From the NCBI RefSeq assembly GCF_036347055.1, contig NZ_CP108882.1:1302001-1366000 (forward strand): DNA of 64,000 nt, read 5' to 3'. The position numbers were made by a program, and so were the translations under genes. The notes below the pieces were generated by a model. It saw nothing but the letters and a program-made list of their open reading frames with translations. It made no database searches and was not told where the DNA came from. This document shows positions 41,450 to 49,514 of the stretch, in pieces (positions within the stretch are counted from its first letter, which is position 1; every line of letters begins with the position of its first letter). The DNA comes from Streptomyces sp. NBC_00820. GTDB lineage: Bacteria > Actinomycetota > Actinomycetes > Streptomycetales > Streptomycetaceae.

Positions 41450-41953
41450 ATGGCTGAATCCGTCGTACTGGATCCGGTGGATCTTCATCTGCTGAGGCTG
41501 CTGCAGAACGACGCCCGGACCACGTACCGCGACCTCGCCGCGCAGGTGGGCGTGGCGCCGTCGACCTGTCTGGACCGGGTGACCCGGCTGCGCCGCTCGG
41601 GCGTGATCCTCGGCCACGAGCTGCGGCTGGACCCGGCGAAGCTGGGGCGGGGGCTCCAGGCGCTGCTGTCGGTTCAGGTCAGGCCGCACCGGCGGGAGCT
41701 GGTGGGGCCGTTCGTCGAGCGGATCCGGGCGCTGCCGGAGTCGCGCACGGTGTTCCATCTGACCGGGCCCGACGACTACCTCGTGCATGTGGCCGTGGCG
41801 GACATGGCCGATCTGCAGCGGCTGGTGCTGGACGAGTTCACCTCGCGGCGCGAAGTGGCCCGGGTGGAGACCCGGTTGATCTTCCAGCAGTGGGACTGCG
41901 GGCCCCTGCTGCCACCGGTCACGCCCAGAGCCGAATCGGGAACGCCGGGGTGA
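41450..41953 (+). CDS. Lrp/AsnC-family regulator
   Basis: This 167-residue protein has an N-terminal helix-turn-helix (LDPVDLHLLRLLQNDARTTY, then RDLAAQVGVAPSTCLDRVTRL) and a C-terminal RAM effector domain (HLTGPDDYLVHVAVADMADL). Divergent placement beside a PLP trans-sulfuration enzyme is the common arrangement for Lrp regulators of amino-acid catabolism, so it probably responds to a sulfur amino acid or branched keto-acid. Size is normal. There is no ribosome-binding site; leaderless translation is likely. Confidence 0.93.
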   Translation: MAESVVLDPVDLHLLRLLQNDARTTYRDLAAQVGVAPSTCLDRVTRLRRSGVILGHELRLDPAKLGRGLQALLSVQVRPHRRELVGPFVERIRALPESRTVFHLTGPDDYLVHVAVADMADLQRLVLDEFTSRREVARVETRLIFQQWDCGPLLPPVTPRAESGTPG

Positions 41954-41986
41954 CGTGAGCGTGCCCGGAGTATGAGGATGGGCGGC

Positions 41987-43678
41987 ATGCCTGAGACGAA
42001 GATCCCGCTGCCCCGAGAGGTAGCCGACGCCTACGTCGACGAGTACATCGCCCTCGACCCCGTCACCGGTACGTATCTGGGCGTGAAGGAGAGTTCGAGC
42101 CGGCTGCCCGACTACTCCCCCGCGGGCCGGCAGGCCGTCGCGGACCTGGCGCGCGCCACGCTCGCGAAGCTCGCGGAGGCCGAGCGGCAGCCCGGCGCGG
42201 ACAGTGACGCGGAGCGGCGCTGCGCGCGGCTGCTGCGCGAGCGCCTCACCGCCGAACTCGGCGTCCACGAAGGCGAGGAGGACCTGCGCGCGGTCGGCAA
42301 CCTGCACACGCCGGGGCACGCCGTGCGCGACGTGTTCACGATCACTCCGGCGGACACCGAGGAGGACTGGGCGGCGATCGCGGAGCGGCTGCGCGCGGTC
42401 CCGGCCGCCCTGGCGGGCTACCAGGAGTCCCTGGCGCTCGGTATGGAACGCAAGCTGTACGCGGGTCCGCGTCCCACCGCCACGTTCGTGGAGCAGCTCA
42501 CCGAGTGGTCGGACACGGACGGCGACGGCCGCGGCTGGTACGAGGACTTCGCCTCCGCCGGTCCGGACGCGCTGCGCGCGGAGCTGGACGAGGCGGGCCG
42601 TACGGCGACGGCCGCCGTGGTCGCCCTGCGGGACTGGATGCGGGACGTGTACGCGCCGGCCGTCGAGGGTGCCCCGGACGCGGTGGGCCGCGAGCGGTAC
42701 GCGCGCCTGGCCCGCTACTTCAACGGCACCGACCTCGATCTGGACGAGGCGTACGCCTACGGCTGGTCGGAGTTCCACCGCCTGCTCGGCGAGATGAAGA
42801 AGGAGGCCGGGAAGGTCCTGCCCGGCGCGGAGACCCCGTGGGTGGCGCTCGCGCACCTGGACGAGCACGGCCGGCACATCGAGGGCGTGGAGGAGGTGCG
42901 CGCGTGGCTCCAGGGCCTGATGGACAAGGCCATCGAGGAACTGGACGGCACCCACTTCGAACTCGCCGAGCGGGTAAGGAAGGTGGAGTCCCGGATCGCC
43001 CCGCCCGGCGGTGCGGCGGCCCCGTACTACACGGCCCCGTCGGAGGACTTCTCGCGCCCCGGCCGCACCTGGCTGCCGACGATGGGCCAGACCAGGTTCC
43101 CGGTGTACGACCTGGTGTCGACCTGGTACCACGAGGGCGTGCCCGGCCATCATCTCCAGCTGGCGCAGTGGGCGCACGTGGCCGGGAACCTCTCGCGCTA
43201 CCAGGCCACGCTCGGCGGGGTCAGCGCCAACGCGGAGGGCTGGGCGCTGTACGCGGAGCGCCTGATGGACGAGCTGGGCTACCTGACGGAGCCGGACGAG
43301 CGGCTCGGCTATCTGGACGCGCAGATGATGCGCGCGGTCCGGGTGATCATCGACATCGGCATGCACCTGGAGCTGGAGATCCCGGCGGACTCGCCGTTCC
43401 ACCCGGGTGAGCGCTGGACGCCGGACCTGGCCCAGGAGTTCTTCGCGGCGCACAGCAGCCGTCCGGCGGACTTCGTGGAGAGCGAGCTGACCCGCTACCT
43501 GACCATGCCGGGGCAGGCCATCGGCTACAAGCTGGGCGAGCGGGCGTGGCTGCTGGGCCGGGAGAGGGCGCGCGAGCGGCACGGTGACGGCTTCGACCTG
43601 AAGGCCTGGCACATGGCCGCGCTGTCGCAGGGGTCGCTCGGTCTGGACGACCTGCTCGACGAGCTGTCGCGGCTCTGA
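41987..43678 (+). CDS. DUF885 family metallopeptidase-like protein
   Basis: This 563-residue protein has the DUF885 signature HEGVPGHHLQ (His382 region), an HExxH-like zinc motif with the paired Glu expected further on (NAEGWALYAERLM). These proteins resemble M3/M32-like carboxypeptidases; some degrade peptides in the cytosol, and no signal peptide is present. I choose ATG 41987 (MPETKIPLPREV) because GAGG at 41975-41977 is suitably placed; two in-frame ATGs at 41972 and 41978 are alternatives. A 26-bp triple repeat follows the gene. Confidence 0.9.
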   Translation: MPETKIPLPREVADAYVDEYIALDPVTGTYLGVKESSSRLPDYSPAGRQAVADLARATLAKLAEAERQPGADSDAERRCARLLRERLTAELGVHEGEEDLRAVGNLHTPGHAVRDVFTITPADTEEDWAAIAERLRAVPAALAGYQESLALGMERKLYAGPRPTATFVEQLTEWSDTDGDGRGWYEDFASAGPDALRAELDEAGRTATAAVVALRDWMRDVYAPAVEGAPDAVGRERYARLARYFNGTDLDLDEAYAYGWSEFHRLLGEMKKEAGKVLPGAETPWVALAHLDEHGRHIEGVEEVRAWLQGLMDKAIEELDGTHFELAERVRKVESRIAPPGGAAAPYYTAPSEDFSRPGRTWLPTMGQTRFPVYDLVSTWYHEGVPGHHLQLAQWAHVAGNLSRYQATLGGVSANAEGWALYAERLMDELGYLTEPDERLGYLDAQMMRAVRVIIDIGMHLELEIPADSPFHPGERWTPDLAQEFFAAHSSRPADFVESELTRYLTMPGQAIGYKLGERAWLLGRERARERHGDGFDLKAWHMAALSQGSLGLDDLLDELSRL

Positions 43679-43735
43679 GCCTCGCGGGGCGGCGCACGGG
43701 CCCGACGCCGGTGCACCGCCCGCGCGGTCGTCTGC

Positions 43736-43814
43736 CGTCGCACATGGCGGAGGCGCGTTGATCGTCGCGCATGGCGGAGGTGCGCTGACGTCGAGCATCG
43801 CGGAGGCGCGTTGA
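43736..43814. repeat. Three tandem 26-bp repeats after the DUF885 gene
   Basis: Units at 43736-43761, 43763-43788 and 43789-43814 share CGTCG(C/A)(G/A)CAT(G/C)GCGGAGG followed by (C/T)GCG(T/C)TGA. The last runs into the palindrome GTTGATCAAC. The repeats are non-coding and lie between convergent genes; no hairpin of terminator strength is evident. Confidence 0.8.
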
Positions 43815-43872
43815 TCAACGCAGCGCTCCACCAGGCTGGTTTTTCAACAGCGCCTCGCGCCGGGTGGGTTGG

Positions 43873-44715
43873 TCAACGTCGCCAGCCGCCCTCGGAGTTG
43901 ATGACCTCGCCGGTGATCCAGCCCGCCTCGTCGGTGGCCAGCCAGGCGATGAGGCGGGCCGGGTCGTCGGGCAGGCCCCAGCGGCCGGCGGGGAACCGCG
44001 TGGCCACGGCCGCGTGGTCCTCGCCGGTGGCGTAACCGGTGTCGACGGGGCCCGGGTTGACGGTGTTCACCGTGATCCCCCGCTCGGCGAGGTCCGCGGA
44101 CAGGGAGCGGGTGACGGAGGCGAGGGCACCCTTCTGGAGGGCGTAGGCGATCTCGCCGGGCATGCCGCCGCCCATGTCCTGTCCGGACGTCATCATCATC
44201 ACGCGGCCGCCCGGGGTGCCCTCGGGGAGGGTGGCGCGGTGGCGGGCGTACGCCTGGATCAGCAGCAGTACCGAGCGGGTGTCCACCGCCCAGTGGGCGT
44301 CCAGCATCGCGGCGTCGATCTCGTCCAGGGTGCCGTCGGATCCGCTGAGGGCGTGGTTGGCGACGAGGATGTCGAGCCGGCCGAACTCCGCCACGACGGT
44401 GTCGACCAGCCGGGCCGGTCCGGCGGGGTCCGCCAGGTCACCCGGCCCCTCGGTCACCCGCGCCGCCGGGTCGGCGAGGGCCGCGCGCACCGAGTCGACG
44501 ACCACCTCGGGACGGTCGGCGCCCCAGGGCATCGCCGCGTCGTGCGGTACATGGTGATGGACGTGGACGCTGGCGCCGTACGCGGCCAGCCGGCGGGCCA
44601 CCGCGTACCCGATGCCGGCCCGGCGCCCGGCTCCGGTGACGAGCGCGGTGCGTCCGCGCAGGGGCAGGGGGTCCCGGCGGAGTTCTTCGGCGGTGGGGTG
44701 CGCGAGGCTCGTCAT
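43873..44715 (-). CDS. Short-chain dehydrogenase/reductase
   Basis: This 280-residue classical SDR has the cofactor motif TGAGRRAGIGYAVA, the NHALS structural motif (NNAG equivalent), catalytic Ser in MMTSGQD, and Tyr-x-x-x-Lys in YALQK. A C-terminal INSEGGW end is typical of SDRs of the FabG/3-ketoacyl type. The N-terminal 20-residue lead is longer than usual. The His-rich loop HVHHHVPHDAA after strand 2 suggests NADP preference cannot be assumed. The ATG at 44715 is divergent from a membrane protein gene. The substrate is unknown. Confidence 0.9.
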   Translation of the reverse strand: MTSLAHPTAEELRRDPLPLRGRTALVTGAGRRAGIGYAVARRLAAYGASVHVHHHVPHDAAMPWGADRPEVVVDSVRAALADPAARVTEGPGDLADPAGPARLVDTVVAEFGRLDILVANHALSGSDGTLDEIDAAMLDAHWAVDTRSVLLLIQAYARHRATLPEGTPGGRVMMMTSGQDMGGGMPGEIAYALQKGALASVTRSLSADLAERGITVNTVNPGPVDTGYATGEDHAAVATRFPAGRWGLPDDPARLIAWLATDEAGWITGEVINSEGGWRR

Positions 44716-44953
44716 GGACGGTCACGGTACGGAGCGCGGGGCCGGGAGGCGAGCGAATTGGCCGGACCCACGCCATCCCGGTCGCGGCCCGCACCGCACC
44801 ACCTCGGACACACCCCGCGCCACACCTCCGCACACACTCCCCCGCCCGGCCGGGCCCGGCACCGCTCGGCCGGACGGCCCCGTCCCGGTGGCGCGCCCGG
44901 TACCGAGGCCGCTTGCTGGTGCGAGGGGTGACGCGAAGGAGGCGGGCCGCTTT

Positions 44954-45631
44954 ATGCAGGGCAACAGGCCGGGGCAGCAGACGCTGGAGACTCCTCGGGC
45001 CGCCGGGCTGGCCGGAATCGTGTTCGCGCTGTTGCTCGCCGCGGCGATCGTACTGATCCGACTCGGCATTCCCGAGGGCGCCGACGCGGCCACCGCTCAG
45101 GGGTTCACCGACTCCGCGCGGCGTGACGCGGTACGGGCGGCCCTCGCGCTGGTGCCGTTCGCCGGCATCTTCTTCCTGTGGTTCGTGGGCGCCCTGCGGT
45201 CCCATGTCGGCCAGGCGGAGGACAAGTTCCTCGCCACCGTCCTCCTCGGCAGCGGACTGGTCTTCACGGCCACCATGTTCGGCGCCGCCGCTGCGGCCGG
45301 TTCCGTGCTCGCGCTCGCGCACCCCACCGGTACCTCTCCCGGGCTGTCCGCCTGGGACTTCGGCCGGGATTTCGCCTACACGCTGATGACGGGTTACGCG
45401 ATGCGGATGGCGGCCGTCTTCGTGTGTTCCATGTCGGTGATCGGACACCGCATGGGCGTGCTGCCGCGCTGGATGTCGGTCGTGGGCTTCCTGACCGCCC
45501 TGACCCTGCTCTTCGTCTCGTCGAACGTGCCGTGGGCGGAGCTGGTCTTCCCGGCCTGGTCGCTGGTGGTCAGCGTGCACATCCTCCTGGCGAGCGGCCG
45601 CACCCGCCGCCGTACCGGCGCGCCCGCATGA
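44954..45631 (+). CDS. Unknown polytopic membrane protein, 225 residues
   Basis: I do not recognise a named family. Six hydrophobic segments are visible, including AGLAGIVFALLLAAAIVLI, ALALVPFAGIFFLWFVGAL, VLLGSGLVFTATMFGAAAAA, and the C-terminal pair around MSVVGFLTALTLLFVSS and VFPAWSLVVSVHILLA. A short polar N terminus precedes them, and the protein ends with a basic SGRTRRRTG tail. The ATG at 44954 follows AAGGAGG at a rather long distance. It stands alone between a divergent SDR gene and the P450 operon. Function cannot be inferred. Confidence 0.75.
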   Translation: MQGNRPGQQTLETPRAAGLAGIVFALLLAAAIVLIRLGIPEGADAATAQGFTDSARRDAVRAALALVPFAGIFFLWFVGALRSHVGQAEDKFLATVLLGSGLVFTATMFGAAAAAGSVLALAHPTGTSPGLSAWDFGRDFAYTLMTGYAMRMAAVFVCSMSVIGHRMGVLPRWMSVVGFLTALTLLFVSSNVPWAELVFPAWSLVVSVHILLASGRTRRRTGAPA

Positions 45632-45704
45632 CCCGTACCAGCGCGCGCCGCGTGACCCATGCCGACGCGCCGCATGACCCGTACCAGCGCGCGCCGCGTG
45701 ACCC
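45625..45704. repeat. 34-bp direct repeat, two copies at 46-bp period
   Basis: A 34-bp segment starting CGCATGACCCGTACCAGCGC is present twice without mismatch, at 45625-45658 and 45671-45704. The first copy overlaps the stop codon of the membrane protein gene. The 12-bp spacer also echoes part of the unit, so it may be a young tandem duplication. Confidence 0.9.
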
Positions 45705-45886
45705 GCGGCTGCGCGTCCGCGTGACGAGGCGGTGTCCCCGGACGGGTCACCCGATCGGCGTGGCCCGGCTCGCGGGTCCCGAGCCGCGCCTCGCATGCTG
45801 GCGGACGGGGATGACCGCCGTCCGGGGATGCCCACGCCGCCTGGGTGGTGCCGCACCGGACCTGGCCACCGAAGGGCGGAGCGCCG

Positions 45887-46150
45887 ATGAGGCTCGTCGT
45901 CGATCTGAACAAATGCCAGGGGTACGCCCAGTGCGCGTTCCTCGCGCCCGACATCTTCGCCATGCACGGTGAGGAGTCGCTGATCTACGACCCGCTGGCG
46001 CACGAGGAACAGCTGGAGCGGCTGGAGCGGGCCGTCGCCGCCTGTCCCGTGCAGGCGATCACGGCGGACGGTCTGGACCCGAGGGACGGCTTCCTGGCCG
46101 GTTCCGACTTCGTGGCCGGCACCGGGCGGGAGTCGTCCGATGGCCGCTGA
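45887..46150 (+). CDS. Ferredoxin, [3Fe-4S] type, P450 partner
   Basis: This 87-residue ferredoxin begins MRLVVDLNKCQGYAQCAFLA. The cluster ligands are Cys10, Cys16 and the Cys of CPVQAI (about residue 52). The position of the usual second cysteine holds a Tyr (C-x-x-Y-x-x-C), as in [3Fe-4S] or modified-cluster ferredoxins that serve actinomycete P450s. The C-terminal 30 residues extend beyond the core. It is first in a three-gene operon and overlaps the reductase gene by 11 bp, a strong sign of stoichiometric expression. The ATG at 45887 follows AAGGGCGGAG. Confidence 0.9.
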   Translation: MRLVVDLNKCQGYAQCAFLAPDIFAMHGEESLIYDPLAHEEQLERLERAVAACPVQAITADGLDPRDGFLAGSDFVAGTGRESSDGR

Positions 46151-47531
46151 CTACGTGGACTGGCTGCGGCGCGAGGGCCGGATCGCGATCGTCGGCGCCT
46201 CGCTGGCCGGGCTGCGCGCCGCCGAGACCCTGCGTGCGGAGGGTTTCGCCGGATCGCTGACCATGATCGGCGACGAGCCGTACGAGCCGTACGACCGCCC
46301 GCCGCTGTCGAAGGCCGTCCTGCTGGGCAAGGCTTCTCCGGACCACACCGATCTGCCGCAGCGCCGGGACATCGACGCGAAGTGGCGGCTCGGCGTCGCC
46401 GCGACCGGTCTCGACATCACGGCGAAGCGGGTGCGGCTGTCCGACGGGGACGAGGTCGAATACGACCGGCTGCTCATCGCGACCGGTGTCCGCGCCCGGC
46501 CCTGGCCGAACGAGGCGGAGGCGGGGCTGGACGGCGTGTTCGTGCTGCGCACCCGGGACGACGCGGTCGGGCTGTGCCGGCGGCTGGGGGCGGGGGCGCG
46601 CCGGGTGTTCGTCGTCGGTGCCGGTTTCGCCGGTTCCGAGGTCGCCTCGGCCTGCCGGGAGCATGGCATGGAGGTCACCGTCGCGGAACGCGCCGGGGGC
46701 CCGCTGGTGGGCGCTCTCGGCGGGGTCATCGGCGCGGTCGCGATGGATCTGCAGCTCGAGAACGGCGTGGACCTGCGCACCCATGTCACGGTGACGGCGC
46801 TGGAGGGCGACTCGGGCGGCAAGGTCAGGGCGGTCCATCTGTCCGACGAGAGCGTCGTGGAGACGGACGTCGTGGTGGTGTCGCTGGGCTCGATCCGCAA
46901 CACCGACTGGCTGGCCGGGTCGGGGCTCGGCGCGGGGCCGCGCGGCATCGCCACGGACGCGGGCTGCCGGGCCTTCGACTTCCGGGGCATCGTCACGGAC
47001 GACGTCTTCGCGGCGGGTGACGTCGCCCGTTCCCCGCACCCGCTGTTCGGCTACCAGTTCCTGTCGCTGGAGCACTGGGGCAACGCCGTCGCGCAGGGTG
47101 AGACGGCCGCCCACAACATGATCTGCCCGGCCACCGACCGCCGCCCGCACATGTGGATGCCGGCGTTCTGGTCGTCCCAGTTCGGCGTGAACATCAAGTC
47201 GGTCGGTGTGCCGCCGATGGCCGACGAGATCATGATCACGCAGGGGTCGCTGACCGAGCGCCGGTTCGCGGGCGTCTACGGGTACAAGGGCCGGATCGTG
47301 GCCGCCGTGACCTTCAACAACGCGAAGTGGCTGGAGTACTACCAGCGGCAGATCGAGCAAGGCGCGCCGTTCCCCGTCGGGTATCCCACGATGGACCGGC
47401 GTCCCGAGGGCCGGCAGCCGATGCCCGCCGACTTCCCCGACCCGTCGCTGCCCACCCACGGCCCGACCGTGACCCTCAGCGGTTACTCGCCGGCCGACCG
47501 CAGGATGGTCTTCACCCCGGCCCACCACTGA
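46140..47531 (+). CDS. NAD(P)H-dependent ferredoxin reductase (FAD)
   Basis: This 463-residue flavoprotein of the putidaredoxin-reductase type has the FAD Rossmann motif IVGASLAGLRAAETL, a YEPYDRPPLSK segment that contacts FAD, the NAD(P) motif VVGAGFAGSEVAS, and the FAD-closing DDVFAAGDVARSP. It passes electrons from NAD(P)H to the ferredoxin encoded just upstream. Overlap with the ferredoxin gene and proximity to the P450 (35 bp) make a complete class I monooxygenase system. The length is slightly above the 400-420 residues typical for the family, due to the C-terminal region. Confidence 0.93.
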   Translation: MAADYVDWLRREGRIAIVGASLAGLRAAETLRAEGFAGSLTMIGDEPYEPYDRPPLSKAVLLGKASPDHTDLPQRRDIDAKWRLGVAATGLDITAKRVRLSDGDEVEYDRLLIATGVRARPWPNEAEAGLDGVFVLRTRDDAVGLCRRLGAGARRVFVVGAGFAGSEVASACREHGMEVTVAERAGGPLVGALGGVIGAVAMDLQLENGVDLRTHVTVTALEGDSGGKVRAVHLSDESVVETDVVVVSLGSIRNTDWLAGSGLGAGPRGIATDAGCRAFDFRGIVTDDVFAAGDVARSPHPLFGYQFLSLEHWGNAVAQGETAAHNMICPATDRRPHMWMPAFWSSQFGVNIKSVGVPPMADEIMITQGSLTERRFAGVYGYKGRIVAAVTFNNAKWLEYYQRQIEQGAPFPVGYPTMDRRPEGRQPMPADFPDPSLPTHGPTVTLSGYSPADRRMVFTPAHH

Positions 47532-47566
47532 CCCGCCGCCCGGCCCCGACGCCCCTAGGACCCCTC

Positions 47567-48805
47567 ATGTCGCAAGTCTCGCTGGTGCGCCAGATCCTGG
47601 ACCACGCCAACCGCGCCAATCCGTATCCGCTGTACGCGGAGCTGCTCAAGACGCCGGTGGTGCACGACGGAGAGTACGGCCCGTACGTCATCAGCTCGTA
47701 CTGGGACATCGAGAGCCTCCTGCACGACCCCCGGATCAGCTCCGACTCCGCCAACCTGGCCGCCGCCGGGCCGGACGCGATGCCCCAGGCGGAGGACGAC
47801 ACGGGGCTGCCGCCGTCCTTCATCCGGCTCGACCCGGCCGAGCACGACCGGCTGCGGCGCATCACCAACAGCGCCTTCGGGCCGCCGAACAAGCCGCACC
47901 GGGTGTACGACATGCAGCCGGAGATGCACCGCATCGTCAACGAGCTGATCGACGGCTTCGGGGACGCGCGGCAGATCGACCTGGTGGACCAGTTCGCCTA
48001 CCCCTTCCCGGTCACCGTGATCTGCCGGATGCTCGGCGTGCCCCGCGAGGACGAGCCGCACTTCCGGGACCTGGTGGACCCGATCGTCGCCGGGCTCGAC
48101 CCCGCCACCCGGCTGGCGGGCGGCGCCGAGTTCCAGAAGAAGTGGCAGGAGGCGCGGACGCAGCTCGGCATGTACCTGGCCGGGCTGGTGGAAGAGCGCA
48201 AGAAGCATCCGCGGGACGACATGCTGTCCGACCTGGCGAACAGCCACGGCCCGGACGGGTCCATGTCGACGATGGAGGTGCTGGCGACCTCCGTGCTGCT
48301 GCTGATCGCCGGCCACGAGACGACGGTCAACCTGATCACCAACGGCATGCTGACCCTGCTGCGGCACCCGGAGATCTTCCAGCGGCTGCGGGAGGACCCC
48401 GAACTGTCGATCAAGATCGTGGAGGAGCTGCTGCGCTACGAACCGCCGGTCCAGATCGTCCCGCAGCGCACCAACATCACGGACATCGAGGTCCGCGGGG
48501 TCACGATCCCGAAGGGCTCGATGCTCTGGCTGGTCATCGCCGCGGGCAACCGCGACCCCGAGCGGTTCGCCGATCCCGACCGCTTCGACCCTGACCGCCA
48601 GGACATCGAGCACCTCGGTTTCGGCAGCGGCATCCACAGCTGCTTCGGCGCGCCGCTGGCCCGGCTGGAGACCCAGATCGCGCTGTCCGAGCTGGCCCGT
48701 CGGCTGGAGAACCCCCGTCTGGTCGACGACCCGCCGCCGTACCGGGAGAACGCGGTGCTGCGCGGGCCGCGCCATCTGAACATCGCGATCGACGGGGTGC
48801 GTTGA
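47567..48805 (+). CDS. Cytochrome P450
   Basis: This 412-residue P450 has the I-helix AGHETT, the K-helix ExxR in EELLRYEPP, and the heme loop FGSGIHSCFGAPLAR with Cys359 as thiolate ligand. The form matches soluble actinomycete CYP105/107-type enzymes in general; the exact family needs comparison. The ATG at 47567 is chosen because the protein aligns with the family from there; a long open upstream frame is shadow of the reductase gene. It is third in the ferredoxin-reductase-P450 operon, so its redox partners are dedicated. The substrate is unknown; no biosynthetic cluster surrounds it. Confidence 0.95.
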   Translation: MSQVSLVRQILDHANRANPYPLYAELLKTPVVHDGEYGPYVISSYWDIESLLHDPRISSDSANLAAAGPDAMPQAEDDTGLPPSFIRLDPAEHDRLRRITNSAFGPPNKPHRVYDMQPEMHRIVNELIDGFGDARQIDLVDQFAYPFPVTVICRMLGVPREDEPHFRDLVDPIVAGLDPATRLAGGAEFQKKWQEARTQLGMYLAGLVEERKKHPRDDMLSDLANSHGPDGSMSTMEVLATSVLLLIAGHETTVNLITNGMLTLLRHPEIFQRLREDPELSIKIVEELLRYEPPVQIVPQRTNITDIEVRGVTIPKGSMLWLVIAAGNRDPERFADPDRFDPDRQDIEHLGFGSGIHSCFGAPLARLETQIALSELARRLENPRLVDDPPPYRENAVLRGPRHLNIAIDGVR

Positions 48806-48827
48806 CCCTTACAGCTACAGCTACAGC

Positions 48828-49343
48828 TCAGGGAGTGAGCAGCCTGAGCTGTACGAGTCCGATCCAGGTCTCCGGTTCCGGCTGGGCGTAGGCCGCCCGT
48901 ACCCCGTAGGTGCCCGCTTCCAGCGGGACGCGGAGGTGTCCGGTGTCGTCCACCCCGTTGCCCGGCCAGGCCGAGTCGAACAGGACGACCGGGCCGGGCA
49001 CGTGCCAGCGCAGCTCGCTCTCCCAGGCGGCGGTGGCGAGGGCGGCGCGGGCGGCGGCCAGCAGCTCCTCCTCGGAGTTCGCGGCGGACCAGCGCACGAA
49101 GGTGCCGTGGTCCGCCAGGTAGGAGGTGGAGGCGGGTTCGTCGCCGAGGACGAGGGCCGCGCTGTCCCCGACCGGGAGCAGGGCGGCGTACCCGTCGACC
49201 TCGCACGCGCGGTCGTAGTCGGTGGCCAGCTCCTCGCTGTCGGCACCCGCCCAGAACGGCAGCACCGTCTCCGGAACCGCTATCAGCGGGCCACCGCCCG
49301 ACTCCACCCACTCCAGCTCGCCTGGATCCGCGTATCGCACCAT
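48828..49343 (-). CDS. Imm21-family immunity-like protein
   Basis: This 171-residue acidic protein reads WVESGGGPLIAVPETVLPFW near the start, and then DYDRACEVDGYAALLPVGD and ALVLGDEPASTSYL, which match Imm21 immunity proteins of bacterial polymorphic toxin systems. No toxin gene is adjacent, so it is an orphan or acts against a toxin encoded elsewhere. ATG 49343 (MVRYADPGELEW) is preferred; a GTG at 49364 adds seven residues. A short ACAGCT-type repeat lies between this gene and the P450 operon stop, and the two genes converge. Confidence 0.85.
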   Translation of the reverse strand: MVRYADPGELEWVESGGGPLIAVPETVLPFWAGADSEELATDYDRACEVDGYAALLPVGDSAALVLGDEPASTSYLADHGTFVRWSAANSEEELLAAARAALATAAWESELRWHVPGPVVLFDSAWPGNGVDDTGHLRVPLEAGTYGVRAAYAQPEPETWIGLVQLRLLTP

Positions 49344-49428
49344 GGTGCGAGAACCTACACGCACGGCACCGGGACCCCGGACGTCAGCACCCGCACTCGC
49401 CCCGCAGCGACGCGGTGCGGGGGTTTCG

Positions 49429-49443
49429 CGGGGCGCCGCCCCG
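49429..49443 (-). terminator. Short GC hairpin after sbcC
   Basis: CGGGGC (49429-49434) and GCCCCG (49438-49443) form a 6-bp stem with a 3-nt loop, about 70 bp past the sbcC stop. Compact but very stable; a plausible end of the sbcD-sbcC transcript. Confidence 0.4.
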
Positions 49444-49514
49444 GCTGTTCGTGACCAACGGCACCTGGGCGGCGGGGAGTTGTCCGGCCCGCCGGCTGTC
49501 CGAGCGCCGGCCGG

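Noticed and set aside
41390..43831. Leftward extension of the trans-sulfuration enzyme frame to 1229 codons
   Set aside because: The extra 814 codons are antisense to the Lrp and DUF885 genes; family homology begins at 41389.
43736..45704. Direct repeats considered as a CRISPR array
   Set aside because: Only two or three contiguous copies, no regular unique spacers and no cas genes.
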